A DNA stretch of 64,000 nt, taken from positions 2,790,001 to 2,854,000 of the forward strand of contig NZ_LR590484.1 in NCBI RefSeq assembly GCF_901482695.1, in the 5' to 3' direction. The notes beneath the pieces were generated by a model. It saw only the letters and a list, made by a program, of their open reading frames with translations, ran no database searches and had not been told where the DNA came from. This DNA is from Sphingobacterium thalpophilum. GTDB lineage: Bacteria; Bacteroidota; Bacteroidia; Sphingobacteriales; Sphingobacteriaceae. A program made the translations under genes and the position numbers. Each line of letters begins with the position of its first letter. Positions within the stretch are counted from its first letter, which is position 1. Positions 26,330-35,332 of the stretch are shown here, one piece after another.

Positions 26330-27415
26330 TTAAAAATAAATATTCCCCTGACTGTCGATGCTTGCTTTTAGGCTGGGCTTCGATTTCGACTTTATTTCAA
26401 CATGATAGAAGTTGTTCGCGTTGGAAAAAGTAATATCATAGGCCTTGCTGTCCGCGGAGAGACCTGGATATAATGTATTGAGGTCTGCCAACGATCTGGC
26501 ATAGCACTTATTTTCGCGTTTGTAGATCTCTTGCAAATAAAAAATATTCCAAGCTATTTTTTCAATCGTTAGGAATGAGCGATCCAAAAAGTGCTGATCG
26601 GCATGTTCCACAAATTTAATATGTCCCCAACGTTCGGGGTAGTGCATATTGATCAAACCGATAGGAGACCATACCCAGTTCTGTTCGGACAGCAGTTTTC
26701 CGTTAGTATCTTTTCTTTTCGTGTATCCCTTTTCCGTGCTGTCGTAATGCCATTGTACCCGGGAGAAGTTTATTTTCCACACTTCATTGGTCTTGATATG
26801 TTGTCCTTCACCAAAATACTTAAGGCTTTTGACCGGGATCTTTATTTCGACTGACCAGAATTTATCCCGGTCGGATGGATTATTGATCGTGCCTTCATGG
26901 TATACGGCGCTTGTGAGGCCTTTGGTGTCCCAGTTTAGATTGGCCTTGCCGCCAAAACGATATGGTTTCGTCATTAACAGGTCCATTACAGTATTTAGCG
27001 CATTGACTTCGATTTCGACATAGTCTGGAGATCGAAGGTTGGGTTTGAGGAACACTTCAAAGTCATTGTCATGATAGATGATCGTATCCGGTTGCCGAAG
27101 GTAGCCGTTGATATGCGGTTCGTCTAATTTCGCATAGATATATAAGTTTTCCTCATCCCACAGCATTTTGACTTGTGTGTTCAGAGTCGGAGCAGGTCTG
27201 CTTGGTCCTTCGATATCGCAGAACGGGGAAGTCCAGGGGGTCAGTATCCAAGACTTCTCATCGGCTTTTCCGTCAATGGAAATCTGTTCCTGGGTTTTCT
27301 GCACATAGTATATTGCCGGCTGAATCTGTAAACGGTGGAATTCTTCGAGATTCCGTTGCGCGAAAATGCTGATGGACTGTAAGGTAAGGGCAACTACTAG
27401 CAGGATATTTCTCAT
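26330..27415 (-). CDS. Exported CBM9-like carbohydrate-binding protein
   Basis: From the ATG 27415 the protein has 361 residues and begins with a signal peptide (MRNILLVVALTLQSISIFAQ). The core resembles the CBM9-like sugar-binding domains common in Bacteroidota: IDGKADEKSW, LWDEENLYIYAKLDEP, DNDFEVFLKP, VEIEVNALNTVMDLLM and PERWGHIKF. These often occur on secreted glycoside-active proteins but here there is no catalytic domain. The C-terminal 90 residues are not recognised. The frame is open 17 codons further up. Confidence 0.8.
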   Translation of the reverse strand: MRNILLVVALTLQSISIFAQRNLEEFHRLQIQPAIYYVQKTQEQISIDGKADEKSWILTPWTSPFCDIEGPSRPAPTLNTQVKMLWDEENLYIYAKLDEPHINGYLRQPDTIIYHDNDFEVFLKPNLRSPDYVEIEVNALNTVMDLLMTKPYRFGGKANLNWDTKGLTSAVYHEGTINNPSDRDKFWSVEIKIPVKSLKYFGEGQHIKTNEVWKINFSRVQWHYDSTEKGYTKRKDTNGKLLSEQNWVWSPIGLINMHYPERWGHIKFVEHADQHFLDRSFLTIEKIAWNIFYLQEIYKRENKCYARSLADLNTLYPGLSADSKAYDITFSNANNFYHVEIKSKSKPSLKASIDSQGNIYF

Positions 27416-27636
27416 CACATTGTTTTTTTCTTGCATCTCATATACATATCGGTTTTCACTCAGCATGCCGCCTCAATGTCGACCTTTGCGCATGTTATTT
27501 TATTGAGGCTAAAAGTAAATAAAATGTTTTAGCAAAGCAATTGGATGTGCTGTAATTGCTCGGCAAGGATGTATTGTCTTAATTTTATTACAGTTTGGGT
27601 ATGCCGAAGCAAGTTGGAGGGAGAGGACAGAAAATA

Positions 27637-27671
27637 AAAAAAGGCTTTGAAAGTTTTCAAAGCCTTTTTTT
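27637..27671. terminator. rplS terminator
   Basis: AAAGGCTTTGAAA-GTT-TTCAAAGCCTTT with A and T runs on either side. On the minus strand it lies just past rplS. Confidence 0.85.
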
Positions 27672-27689
27672 ATAGTGTTGTACTCGATA

Positions 27690-28037
27690 TTAAACTCGTT
27701 TTGTTTTAATACGAGCAGCTTTACCAGTAAGGCCACGCAAATAGAATAATTTAGCGCGACGAACTTTACCGTAGCTGTTTACTTCAATTTTGGCAATGTT
27801 TGGCGAGTTTACAGGGAAAATACGTTCAACACCTACACCGTTAGAGATTTTACGAACGGTAAAAGTAGCGTTAGCACCTTCGCTGTTTAATTGGATTACT
27901 ACACCTTGGTACACCTGAACACGCTCTTTATTTCCTTCGCGAATTTTATAATGAACGCTGATGGTATCTCCGGCTTTGAAAGCGGGAATTTCATTTTTTA
28001 CTACCGCTTGTTCTTCTACAAATTTTACTAAATCCAT
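27690..28037 (-). CDS. rplS: 50S ribosomal protein L19
   Basis: A 115-residue ribosomal protein at the 30S-50S interface. Typical L19 sequence: [47 protein letters not shown] and [20 protein letters not shown]. Complete and single. Confidence 0.98.
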   Translation of the reverse strand: MDLVKFVEEQAVVKNEIPAFKAGDTISVHYKIREGNKERVQVYQGVVIQLNSEGANATFTVRKISNGVGVERIFPVNSPNIAKIEVNSYGKVRRAKLFYLRGLTGKAARIKTKRV

Positions 28038-28215
28038 GATTTCGAGTAATTATTAACGATTTATATCCTGTAAAAATCGGAATGCAATATTACGACTTAT
28101 TTTTTGAATATGGAAATAGTTTTTGAAAAAACTATCCGTTGTTATTCAAATCGGATGCAAAGATATGAAAATGAAATCGATTCTCTAGAGTTATTTTGAA
28201 TATTCTCAAACTGAG

Positions 28216-28308
28216 TTAACTAGTCTTTTGACGGGTCTTCTTTTGGCTTTCGACCAGCATCTTTTTTACCGTTTCCCATAATTGCTGTTTTCCTTGTGCC
28301 AGCAACAT
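28216..28308 (-). CDS. Possible 30-residue basic small protein or gene remnant
   Basis: A short minus-strand frame from ATG 28308 to TAA 28216, containing QQLWETVKKMLVES and a lysine-rich tail. The look is of an amphipathic helix plus basic tail rather than random sequence, but no family is recognised. The rest of 28038-28490 (between rplS and tRNA-Pro copy 1) shows no gene. It could be the end of a lost gene. Confidence 0.25.
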   Translation of the reverse strand: MLLAQGKQQLWETVKKMLVESQKKTRQKTS

Positions 28309-28490
28309 GTTTTGTTCAGAAATGGAGTAAATAACAACTGATTTTTAGCGATGTTTATACAACAGGATTAACCCCTGATAAAATATCCCGCAATCAATCA
28401 GTGCTTTAGTTTTAAAATTGCATAAAGCTCTTGACAAATTAAAAAAATGATTCGATATTTGTGCCACACAAAACAAAGGTGATACCTTTT

Positions 28491-28564
28491 CGGGGTGTAG
28501 CGTAGCCCGGTATCGCGCCACATTTGGGATGTGGAGGTCGTAGGTTCGAATCCTGCCACCCCGA
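28491..28564 (+). tRNA. tRNA-Pro(TGG), copy 1
   Basis: A 74-base cloverleaf: acceptor stem CGGGGTG/CACCCCG, anticodon stem CCACA/TGTGG with loop TTTGGGA (anticodon TGG at 28525-28527), T-loop GGTTCGAATCC, discriminator A, no encoded CCA. A near-consensus -7 box (GATATTTG) lies at 28454-28461. Two identical tRNA copies are at 47042 and 49387. This one marks the left edge of the lipid-synthase region. Confidence 0.97.
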
Positions 28565-28571
28565 CATAAAA

Positions 28572-28599
28572 AGCTCTAACGAAAGTTAGGGCTTTTTTT
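28572..28599 (+). terminator. Terminator after tRNA-Pro copy 1
   Basis: AGCTCTAAC-GAAA-GTTAGGGCT (one G-T pair) followed by T7. The same hairpin follows copy 2 and occurs as an orphan at 49099-49126. Confidence 0.85.
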
Positions 28600-28748
28600 G
28601 TTTCGGGTCAGGAAAAGGGCCTACGACCTTTTATGGTCTATGAGGTTCGAATCAATCTTCTACTTCTTACTGAAAATGCATTAACCAAAGCTATGTCTTA
28701 GTCACTGTTTGTCTTCAATAAGGTATCCATGCGTATACCTCGCTTAGC

Positions 28749-29339
28749 CTATCGGCCTGAAGAGAGTCTTTCCTCGCTTTGTGTCTCAGTTGGAGCTTGC
28801 TCAGCCGGTATTTCGTCCATGGTCAAGGTGGGTTTATACAGATGTTTCCTTAGTCTGCGTATGGGTAAATAGGTGAATATTACCGAAAGCAGCCCTGCAA
28901 GCAGGGCATCGAGAGCTGCCATGGCCGTTGCATTCAATTTGTAGTGAGCTGTTAGGCTGTATTGTGCGAAAAGGAGGCAGGATAGTACCAAAAGTCCGGT
29001 AACCAGGCCATGGGCAATGCACAGCCTGGTAATAAAAGCATGGCGTTTCAGTTTATCGTCCACCGCCAGCGCAATGGATTTCTGTTCGATGGCCACAATG
29101 ACGCGCTTGATGATGTCCATTGTCAGGACAACAGGCAGAAATATCGCCATGGGCAGCGTTAATCGGGCAAGGCTTTGGTGACCGGCGAAAAAATGGGTGT
29201 ATCCAAGCTCCTGAAAACTGGCATAAGCGATCAGGAAGTTAAAACAGACGTTGGGAATAATATAGTATATTACACGCTTTCTCAAAAAGTGGCGGAGTGT
29301 CGTTTTCTTTATTTTTTTTGGTGGTGATGCTGTTATCAT
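28749..29339 (-). CDS. Four-helix membrane protein ending the lipid-synthase operon
   Basis: A 196-residue protein with a basic N-terminus and four hydrophobic stretches: YYIIPNVCFNFLIAYASF, LPMAIFLPVVLTMDIIK, LVTGLLVLSCLLFAQY and ALDALLAGLLSVIFTYLP. The last gene of the operon, 7 bases after a PapA-like acyltransferase. No transporter family is recognised. It could help place or move the finished lipid in the membrane, or anchor the assembly line, but no function can be read from the sequence. Confidence 0.75.
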   Translation of the reverse strand: MITASPPKKIKKTTLRHFLRKRVIYYIIPNVCFNFLIAYASFQELGYTHFFAGHQSLARLTLPMAIFLPVVLTMDIIKRVIVAIEQKSIALAVDDKLKRHAFITRLCIAHGLVTGLLVLSCLLFAQYSLTAHYKLNATAMAALDALLAGLLSVIFTYLPIRRLRKHLYKPTLTMDEIPAEQAPTETQSEERLSSGR

Positions 29340-29346
29340 TCGTATG

Positions 29347-30594
29347 TTATAGCGATGTCAATAATGCAATTGCCTGTTCTTTAATTCTGTTCGCTTCATC
29401 CTTCGGCAGAAAATCTTCGTGCGACATCAACGAGAAGTCCATTTGATCCCGGTAGGTCGTTGTTACCAAGGTATTCGCATTTAGCCAAGGGAACGCTACT
29501 GTAGGACTAAATACGCTTTCTACACTGAAATTTTTGAAATGGACCGGGATCTGTATCCGTCCCATATTCGATAAGGTGATATCATGCCCACCCCGGCTGG
29601 TCTGCAGCATTGCAATCATACGGTCCACAAGCGGATGTAGCTGTTCGCCTAGCCACAAAAGTTCACGGGCATTTATCTTTTCCATTTTTTGCAGCAGCAT
29701 TGCTTTAAGATACACAGCATTTTTCAGTAGATTATATTCACCTTTTTTTAGAGAGAGCTCGACGGTAGGAGCGAAAGCGAACATGTGATCCTGCCTGATT
29801 TCCGGAATAAAATGTCGGATATCTACCGGACTGATAACCTTATTTTTTGCCTTTTTCCCCTGTATATTCTGAAAGGCTTGCATGAACGCCGCGCATAAGG
29901 CGGCATGCACCGTTATCCCCAGCGTTCTACAGCGTTCTGTTATATTAGCTGTAATTTGCGGTGATAGCTTCCAGTGAAGCGCATAGTTTCGGCCAACATT
30001 TTTCCGCTTGCTTTTGCGTTGCAGGAAAAAGAGCAGTCGTGCCATGACTAAGTAGAATTTTGCCTTGCGGGATTTTTTAGTCAGGTTAAATCCTTCCGGG
30101 AGGAATTCGTCGACTGATCCGAAAAGGGAGTACGGTGGCAGATGCGCCGTTGGGTCGTCTAGTAGCGACAGGAGTTCGCGCATCAGGGTGACAATGCTTG
30201 TGCCATCACATATGCAATGGGGCAGTACCCACAGGAGTTCGGAGCAATGCTGCCCTTTGATCCATAGCAGCTCGGCAAGGGGTCGCGTCGTATCCTTAAA
30301 AGAGTGATACCATGCTCGCTCCGATGCCAATAGCCAGTCCGTCTCCGTTTGGCGTTCGATTACACGAAGCGGAATAGGGGGCATGTTCTCGTGGACGACG
30401 AAAGTAGGCTTAGCTGCGGCGGTGTCGATAGATGACCGCAGTAGGGGGTGTTTTTGTTGGATTTTATCCAGTGCGTGCTGAATATCTTTGGCAGCTAGGA
30501 TACCTCTAATTTTTGCAGCAAATACACAGTTTAAAGGTGTCTCCGCATCCACATACATGATCCGTTCCACCATCATTAATGTTCTCCTGATCAT
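29347..30594 (-). CDS. PapA-like condensation-fold acyltransferase 2
   Basis: A 415-residue protein of the condensation/PapA/wax-ester-synthase-type acyltransferase superfamily. The active-site block at residues 125-131 is PHCICDG: the first His of HHxxxDG is Pro, but the second His (the catalytic one) and DG remain. The C-terminal QMDFS block stands where NRPS C domains have DFGWG. Such enzymes move an acyl group from a carrier protein or CoA to a hydroxyl or amine. It overlaps the preceding paralog by four bases (ATGA). With it, two acylations of the lipid product are possible. Confidence 0.8.
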   Translation of the reverse strand: MIRRTLMMVERIMYVDAETPLNCVFAAKIRGILAAKDIQHALDKIQQKHPLLRSSIDTAAAKPTFVVHENMPPIPLRVIERQTETDWLLASERAWYHSFKDTTRPLAELLWIKGQHCSELLWVLPHCICDGTSIVTLMRELLSLLDDPTAHLPPYSLFGSVDEFLPEGFNLTKKSRKAKFYLVMARLLFFLQRKSKRKNVGRNYALHWKLSPQITANITERCRTLGITVHAALCAAFMQAFQNIQGKKAKNKVISPVDIRHFIPEIRQDHMFAFAPTVELSLKKGEYNLLKNAVYLKAMLLQKMEKINARELLWLGEQLHPLVDRMIAMLQTSRGGHDITLSNMGRIQIPVHFKNFSVESVFSPTVAFPWLNANTLVTTTYRDQMDFSLMSHEDFLPKDEANRIKEQAIALLTSL

Positions 30595-31859
30595 GATGCT
30601 GTCTGATAATCTATTTGTTGTGTTATGGAATCAATGATGGCATCACGGATGGCCATTGCTTCCGCTTTTGGAAGATAGCCTTCACTTCCCACAAACGAAA
30701 AATCCATTTGCTCCTTAAATGTGGAGGTGACCAAGGTTGTTGTATTACCCAGAGGGCCGATGACGGAAGGGCTGAAAATAGCTTCAAGGCTGAAGGATTG
30801 GTATTGATCCGGAATATGAAGACGTCCCAGGTTCGAAAACATGCAGTCGTTGGACGAGCGGCCCCGTTTAAGTAGCCTGGTAAAGTTGTGCAGCGCGTCG
30901 TGGGCAGACTCCATGACCATCATTGTGAGGTAGGGATTCAGCTTGGCTGTTTTACGGTTCACTGCTGCCTGCATGATCTGCAGGTTGTCGACCGGAGTTC
31001 GCTTGCGGTCTGACGAAAGCACAATCATCAGCCCGAAAGCAAAGATATGGTCATCTTTAACCTGCGGAGCAAAACGGCGGATATCTACCGGACAGGAAAC
31101 CTTGTTGAAAGCTGCGGCCCCACGTATTTTGTGGAATGCATCCAGTATGGTAGAAGCCAAAAAAGTATTGACCGTAACCCCCAGGCACTTGCAATAGGAG
31201 GCCAACCTCCGGCTGATGGACTTGTTGAATTTCCAGTGGATCAAATAGTCCGCCTGTCGGTCGGCTGCTTTTTTGCGGACGGGGATGTATTTTATGGCGA
31301 AGGCGGCCAAACGGCCGATTAATTTGGCCTTAAGCTGTACCGATTTATTCTTTAAAATATCTGCGGGTACGACATCCTGGATGCCGCCGATAGGCTGTTC
31401 GTGCCCGATGAATGCTGCTGGATTGTCCAGCACTTTTAAGAACGCGTACAACAAAGCCATTGCAGAGCCACCGTCACAGAGGCAATGGTGAACTACAAAA
31501 AGCATATCGGAAATCTCTTCTCCCCGGATCCATACAAAGCGAACCAGAGGTGCCTGATGATCAAAAGGGGAATGCCATTCTCGTATGGATTCCTCCTGCC
31601 AATGCTCTTCGCTGGCTCGCCGTACTGATCGTACCGGAATAGGCACGGTCAATTCAGATACTTTGAACCAAGGAGCATTTCTCTCGTCATAGGCTATCAG
31701 GGCCCGTAACCAGGGATGTTTTTCCTGTAGTCTGTCCAGCGCATGTTGGATATCCTCTTCCTTAAAAATGCCCCGTAGACGAAAAGGAATGACTGCATTG
31801 AAGGGTTCGGTTCCATCGCCCCATAACATACGTTCGCCAAATAATAGTCTTCTTTTCAT
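30591..31859 (-). CDS. PapA-like condensation-fold acyltransferase 1
   Basis: A 422-residue protein with the complete HHxxxDG motif (HHCLCDG, residues 124-130) of condensation-domain acyltransferases. The C-terminal part shares the QMDFS block and overall layout with the next gene, so the two are paralogs. In mycobacteria, PapA proteins with this fold esterify polyketide chains onto sugars or diols. Position right after a double glycosyltransferase, with a gap of only two bases, suggests it acylates the glycosylated product or off-loads the chain from the ACP. The acyl donor is unknown. Confidence 0.82.
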   Translation of the reverse strand: MKRRLLFGERMLWGDGTEPFNAVIPFRLRGIFKEEDIQHALDRLQEKHPWLRALIAYDERNAPWFKVSELTVPIPVRSVRRASEEHWQEESIREWHSPFDHQAPLVRFVWIRGEEISDMLFVVHHCLCDGGSAMALLYAFLKVLDNPAAFIGHEQPIGGIQDVVPADILKNKSVQLKAKLIGRLAAFAIKYIPVRKKAADRQADYLIHWKFNKSISRRLASYCKCLGVTVNTFLASTILDAFHKIRGAAAFNKVSCPVDIRRFAPQVKDDHIFAFGLMIVLSSDRKRTPVDNLQIMQAAVNRKTAKLNPYLTMMVMESAHDALHNFTRLLKRGRSSNDCMFSNLGRLHIPDQYQSFSLEAIFSPSVIGPLGNTTTLVTSTFKEQMDFSFVGSEGYLPKAEAMAIRDAIIDSITQQIDYQTAS

Positions 31860-31861
31860 TT

Positions 31862-34267
31862 CTATAATTGCACCAGTGCGGTACGTTCTTGTTCGACAAA
31901 ATCTTCCAGTAAGGCTACTGCCCGGTCGTTGCCACCCGCAGTCAGGAAAGTTGCTTGCACCGCTTTGGCCGCGATCCTATATTTCGGGTTTTCAAGTAGC
32001 TCAAACACGGTGTCCCGTAAGGCTTCGATGCGTAGGCGCTTATATCGGATACTGAGCCCGCAACCCGACTGCTCAATCAGTCTGGCTGTATGGAAATGAT
32101 CATAAGCGATAGGAGTGATCAGCATAGGTAGTCCGTTCGTAAAAGTATCGTTCACAGTGTTAAATCCACCGTGACAGATAACCATATCCATATGCGGCAT
32201 CAAGGCTGATTGAGGCACAAAACTGCTGACAATAAAGTTGGATGGCCATTCTTCAAATATTTCCGGTGCGGTGGCCGCAACAATTGTGACAGGCTGATCC
32301 GCAAAGGCCTCGATAAGCTTTCCGAAAAATGCCTTTCGGATATCGACCAGCAGCGTGCCTAAGGAGACGAATATCCGGGGCGTTGTACTGGCTTCAAGCC
32401 GTTCCCAGTCGAAAGCTGCATTGTTGGGCCGTCCTTTTACCGGGCCGACAAACTTCATATGTGCAGGCGCGGTTTCGAACCCTGCAAAAGCCTGTGATGT
32501 GAACACCAGGTTTAACCGGTGGGAATGGATAAAGATACCTTCATCAGAGATACCCACAGCCTTTTGCAGCTCTTTGATCAGATTTTGCTGCCACTCAAAT
32601 ACCTTTGGTGCATTTTTCTCCGTGTCGCCCATCACATCCGGGGGGACCGGAGTTGTTGTGACACAGGGTATCTGATGTTTGTGCGCAAACAGCGCTCCAC
32701 CAAAGGTGATGCAATCGTTGATAATCACATCGGGCTGCCATTCACACATTAACCTCTCTAGTCCGGGCATCATCATCTTGGCAATCGGAACATAGGTCTC
32801 TTCGAGCGCCAGTTTCATCACTTCAGGACCGGAGCAGGAGGGGCCATCATCCTGGCGCTTTAGGATATACTGCAGTTCTTCCTCAAAGGGTGCCAGTTCC
32901 GCCTTAGGATAGATGTAACGACCACCTGCGGGGATGTGCTGATCCGCCAGTGGCGTAATACCGAACCATCGGACTTCATGTCCACGTGCAATGAGGCTGG
33001 CACCTACGCTCAAGGTCGGACTGATGTGTCCGAAAAAGGGAGGGACGACAAACAGGAACTTTGCTGGTTTGTCTGCGGCCGCCGGTATGGGAGCAATAGC
33101 ACGCTCGAGGAGGTCTGCAGCTGTTGCTGTGCCTCCAGCATCTGTAAAAGACTGGCGTACCCTGCCTGCAGCCTCGCGGTAGGCGGGATTATTCAGTATG
33201 TTGTAGGTGCTGTCTCTGAGATGATGGGCTTTAAATCGGTTAAAATTGAGTCGCTCACCAGCTCCGGTACGTACCACTCGTCCGGCGACATGCGACTGAT
33301 CATAAGCAATGGGGATCACGACGAGCGGTAGGCCTTGAGAAAGCGTTTCGGACACCGTATTATGGCCGCCATGACATATAACAGCATCCAGATGTGGCAA
33401 CAGCTCCAGCTGCGGAACCTGCTGACAGACCATAAAGTTTTGCGGCCAGGTGTCGAAAAGCTGTGGGTCTGAGACAACAACGACGGTGAGGTCCTCGTTT
33501 CTGAAAGCTTCGATCACCTTTTGAAAGAATGCGCGCTTATGATCGTGGTCAAAGGTGGTTCCTATGCTGACGAGAATTTTCTTCGCCCTGCCAGCATGGA
33601 AGGTATCCCAATCAAAGGCATGTCCAGAGTGGCGTTGGCTGAGCACAGGGCCCGTAAAGTGGTAGTTTGCTGGCAGGTCCATTTCCCCGAAGAAGTAACG
33701 GGAGGTGAGGACAAGTGTGAGCAAATCGGAACAATCCAATGGCCGATTTTCCGTCACCCCCAGTTCCCGCTGCAGAGCCATAATCTGCTGTACTTCCCAT
33801 TCATGTACTTTTGGCAGTTCGCTGACGATTTTAACCGCCGCGGGCGCCGTCACTGTAGTAGCATGAGGTAGTCCAAGCTGCGTCGCCGCGATTGATGCTG
33901 CAAAAAGCTGGTGGTCACCGATAACCAAATCGGGATTATACGATTCCAACAGAGCAAGGATGCCCTTGTAGCAATGCCGGTTTAAAGGAACCAGTACTTC
34001 CTCATATAAAAACTTGATGCTATCAATGCCATAAACGACTTTCTTTGAGATAATATCAAGATATTTTTTACTTTGTTTTTTTTCGTCGTCAGTCTGGTCG
34101 TATTGTATCAACAACAGTTGTCCGCCATCCGGAAGTTTTGCGGACAGGGCTTGGTCGAGACTGATCCAGGCAACCTGATGTCCTCGTGCCAGCAAGGCAG
34201 CGCCAATGCTTAGCGTTGGATTGACGTGACCTGTTAATGGTGGGACAACAAATACAAATTTAGCCAT
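31862..34267 (-). CDS. Tandem fusion of two GT1 (MGT-type) glycosyltransferases
   Basis: An 801-residue protein that is two complete GT-B glycosyltransferases head to tail. Copy A begins KFVFVVPPLTGHVNPTLSIG; copy B begins near residue 399 with KFLFVVPPFFGHISPTLSVG. Each has its own C-terminal nucleotide-sugar block: CHGGHNTVSETLSQGLP in A and CHGGFNTVNDTFTNGLP in B. The MGT/UGT family transfers sugars from UDP- or TDP-sugars to macrolides, polyenes, carotenoids or lipids. Two differing active sites in one chain suggest addition of two sugars. Overlaps the hydrolase gene by eight bases. Confidence 0.88.
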   Translation of the reverse strand: MAKFVFVVPPLTGHVNPTLSIGAALLARGHQVAWISLDQALSAKLPDGGQLLLIQYDQTDDEKKQSKKYLDIISKKVVYGIDSIKFLYEEVLVPLNRHCYKGILALLESYNPDLVIGDHQLFAASIAATQLGLPHATTVTAPAAVKIVSELPKVHEWEVQQIMALQRELGVTENRPLDCSDLLTLVLTSRYFFGEMDLPANYHFTGPVLSQRHSGHAFDWDTFHAGRAKKILVSIGTTFDHDHKRAFFQKVIEAFRNEDLTVVVVSDPQLFDTWPQNFMVCQQVPQLELLPHLDAVICHGGHNTVSETLSQGLPLVVIPIAYDQSHVAGRVVRTGAGERLNFNRFKAHHLRDSTYNILNNPAYREAAGRVRQSFTDAGGTATAADLLERAIAPIPAAADKPAKFLFVVPPFFGHISPTLSVGASLIARGHEVRWFGITPLADQHIPAGGRYIYPKAELAPFEEELQYILKRQDDGPSCSGPEVMKLALEETYVPIAKMMMPGLERLMCEWQPDVIINDCITFGGALFAHKHQIPCVTTTPVPPDVMGDTEKNAPKVFEWQQNLIKELQKAVGISDEGIFIHSHRLNLVFTSQAFAGFETAPAHMKFVGPVKGRPNNAAFDWERLEASTTPRIFVSLGTLLVDIRKAFFGKLIEAFADQPVTIVAATAPEIFEEWPSNFIVSSFVPQSALMPHMDMVICHGGFNTVNDTFTNGLPMLITPIAYDHFHTARLIEQSGCGLSIRYKRLRIEALRDTVFELLENPKYRIAAKAVQATFLTAGGNDRAVALLEDFVEQERTALVQL

Positions 34268-35042
34268 GGTGTTGCAATAAAGTGTTAGATAAAAATTGAA
34301 TGATAGCCTCCGCGAGCTTTACCGGCTCCTGTATCGGGATGTTGTGATCACCGGGAACCAGCTGAAGCTGCGCCGTGCTTATTTTGGAAGATAGCCATTC
34401 GCCCGCCTGCCTACAGTTGGAGTTAGTCCCATAGAGCAGCAGGGTGGATGCGGGAAGCCTGTCGGTATCCATATCACGCAGAAAATACTGCTCCCTGACC
34501 ATATCGGATTTGATGCTGGTCTGGTGAAACAAGAACTCATAAAGGCGGTGGTTTTTTTCAAACTGACGTTTACCCATCTTCAGTTTTGTCGTATCGGTAA
34601 AATTGGCGATATAATGCGCCAAAAACTCTTTGCTATATTCATCTATGATATGGCGCGCCTTCTCATCCTGTGGATCTGGAGCTTCCATCACAACTAAACC
34701 TTCAATCCGCTCTGGAATCCGCAAAGCCGTTTTCAGCGCGATCAGACCACCAAAACTATAACCCGCGAGATAGACTTTCTGGAGATGAAGAGTATCCAGT
34801 AATCCGTTCAGATCGCAAGCCATGCTATCGAGATCATAACCATCGCGTGTGCGCTCGCTCAGACCATGACTTTTGAGGTCATAAAGTACCACGTGAAAAT
34901 GCTGTGCCAGGATCGGAGCGATATGAAAATAATAAATGGACAGGTTGCTGAACATACCGTGGATCAGTACCACAGTATGTTCGGCACCCCGGTTCAGTTC
35001 CTGCACATGAACGTTCCTATTGTTGACCGTGATTATTGGCAT
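34260..35042 (-). CDS. Alpha/beta-hydrolase (thioesterase-like) of the lipid-synthase operon
   Basis: A 260-residue alpha/beta-hydrolase: oxyanion region LIHGMFSN, nucleophile elbow GYSFGG with Ser96, and C-terminal catalytic His in GDHNIPIQEP. In this setting, between the ACP and glycosyltransferase genes, it may release the finished chain from an ACP or edit stalled chains. A true thioesterase assignment cannot be made by sequence alone. Overlaps the ACP gene by ten bases. Confidence 0.82.
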   Translation of the reverse strand: MPIITVNNRNVHVQELNRGAEHTVVLIHGMFSNLSIYYFHIAPILAQHFHVVLYDLKSHGLSERTRDGYDLDSMACDLNGLLDTLHLQKVYLAGYSFGGLIALKTALRIPERIEGLVVMEAPDPQDEKARHIIDEYSKEFLAHYIANFTDTTKLKMGKRQFEKNHRLYEFLFHQTSIKSDMVREQYFLRDMDTDRLPASTLLLYGTNSNCRQAGEWLSSKISTAQLQLVPGDHNIPIQEPVKLAEAIIQFLSNTLLQHHG

Positions 35043-35332
35043 TCGTAGATATAATTGATGATCATACGAAGGTCCAGATTGATCAGCTGATCCAGATCCA
35101 TGGAGGACAACCAGCCCGTGAAATCGATCTGATCGCCAAAATGAGCTTTTATTTTCTCTGAAAAGGAAACGATCTCAATGCTGTCCATTTCCAGGTCTTT
35201 TGTGAACGAGCTTTCCGGTGTGATGTCCATTTCTTCGACGAATTCCTCTCCGATTACCTCTGTGATAAAGCCTTTCAATAAGGTAAAGAGTTCGTCGTGG
35301 TTCATTTTTAATGCGGTATTTAAAGTGTCCAT
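35033..35332 (-). CDS. Free-standing acyl carrier protein
   Basis: A 99-residue ACP with the phosphopantetheine-attachment serine in DLEMDSIEIVSF. The ATG at 35332 lies inside the end of the upstream megasynthase gene (13-base overlap); the ATG at 35305 (MNHDELFTLL) would give 90 residues and fits ACP starts better. Its DSIE differs from the DSIK of the two built-in ACPs, so it may serve a separate step such as supplying a starter or a second acyl chain to the PapA-like enzymes. The adjacent PPTase domain can activate it. Confidence 0.85.
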   Translation of the reverse strand: MDTLNTALKMNHDELFTLLKGFITEVIGEEFVEEMDITPESSFTKDLEMDSIEIVSFSEKIKAHFGDQIDFTGWLSSMDLDQLINLDLRMIINYIYECQ

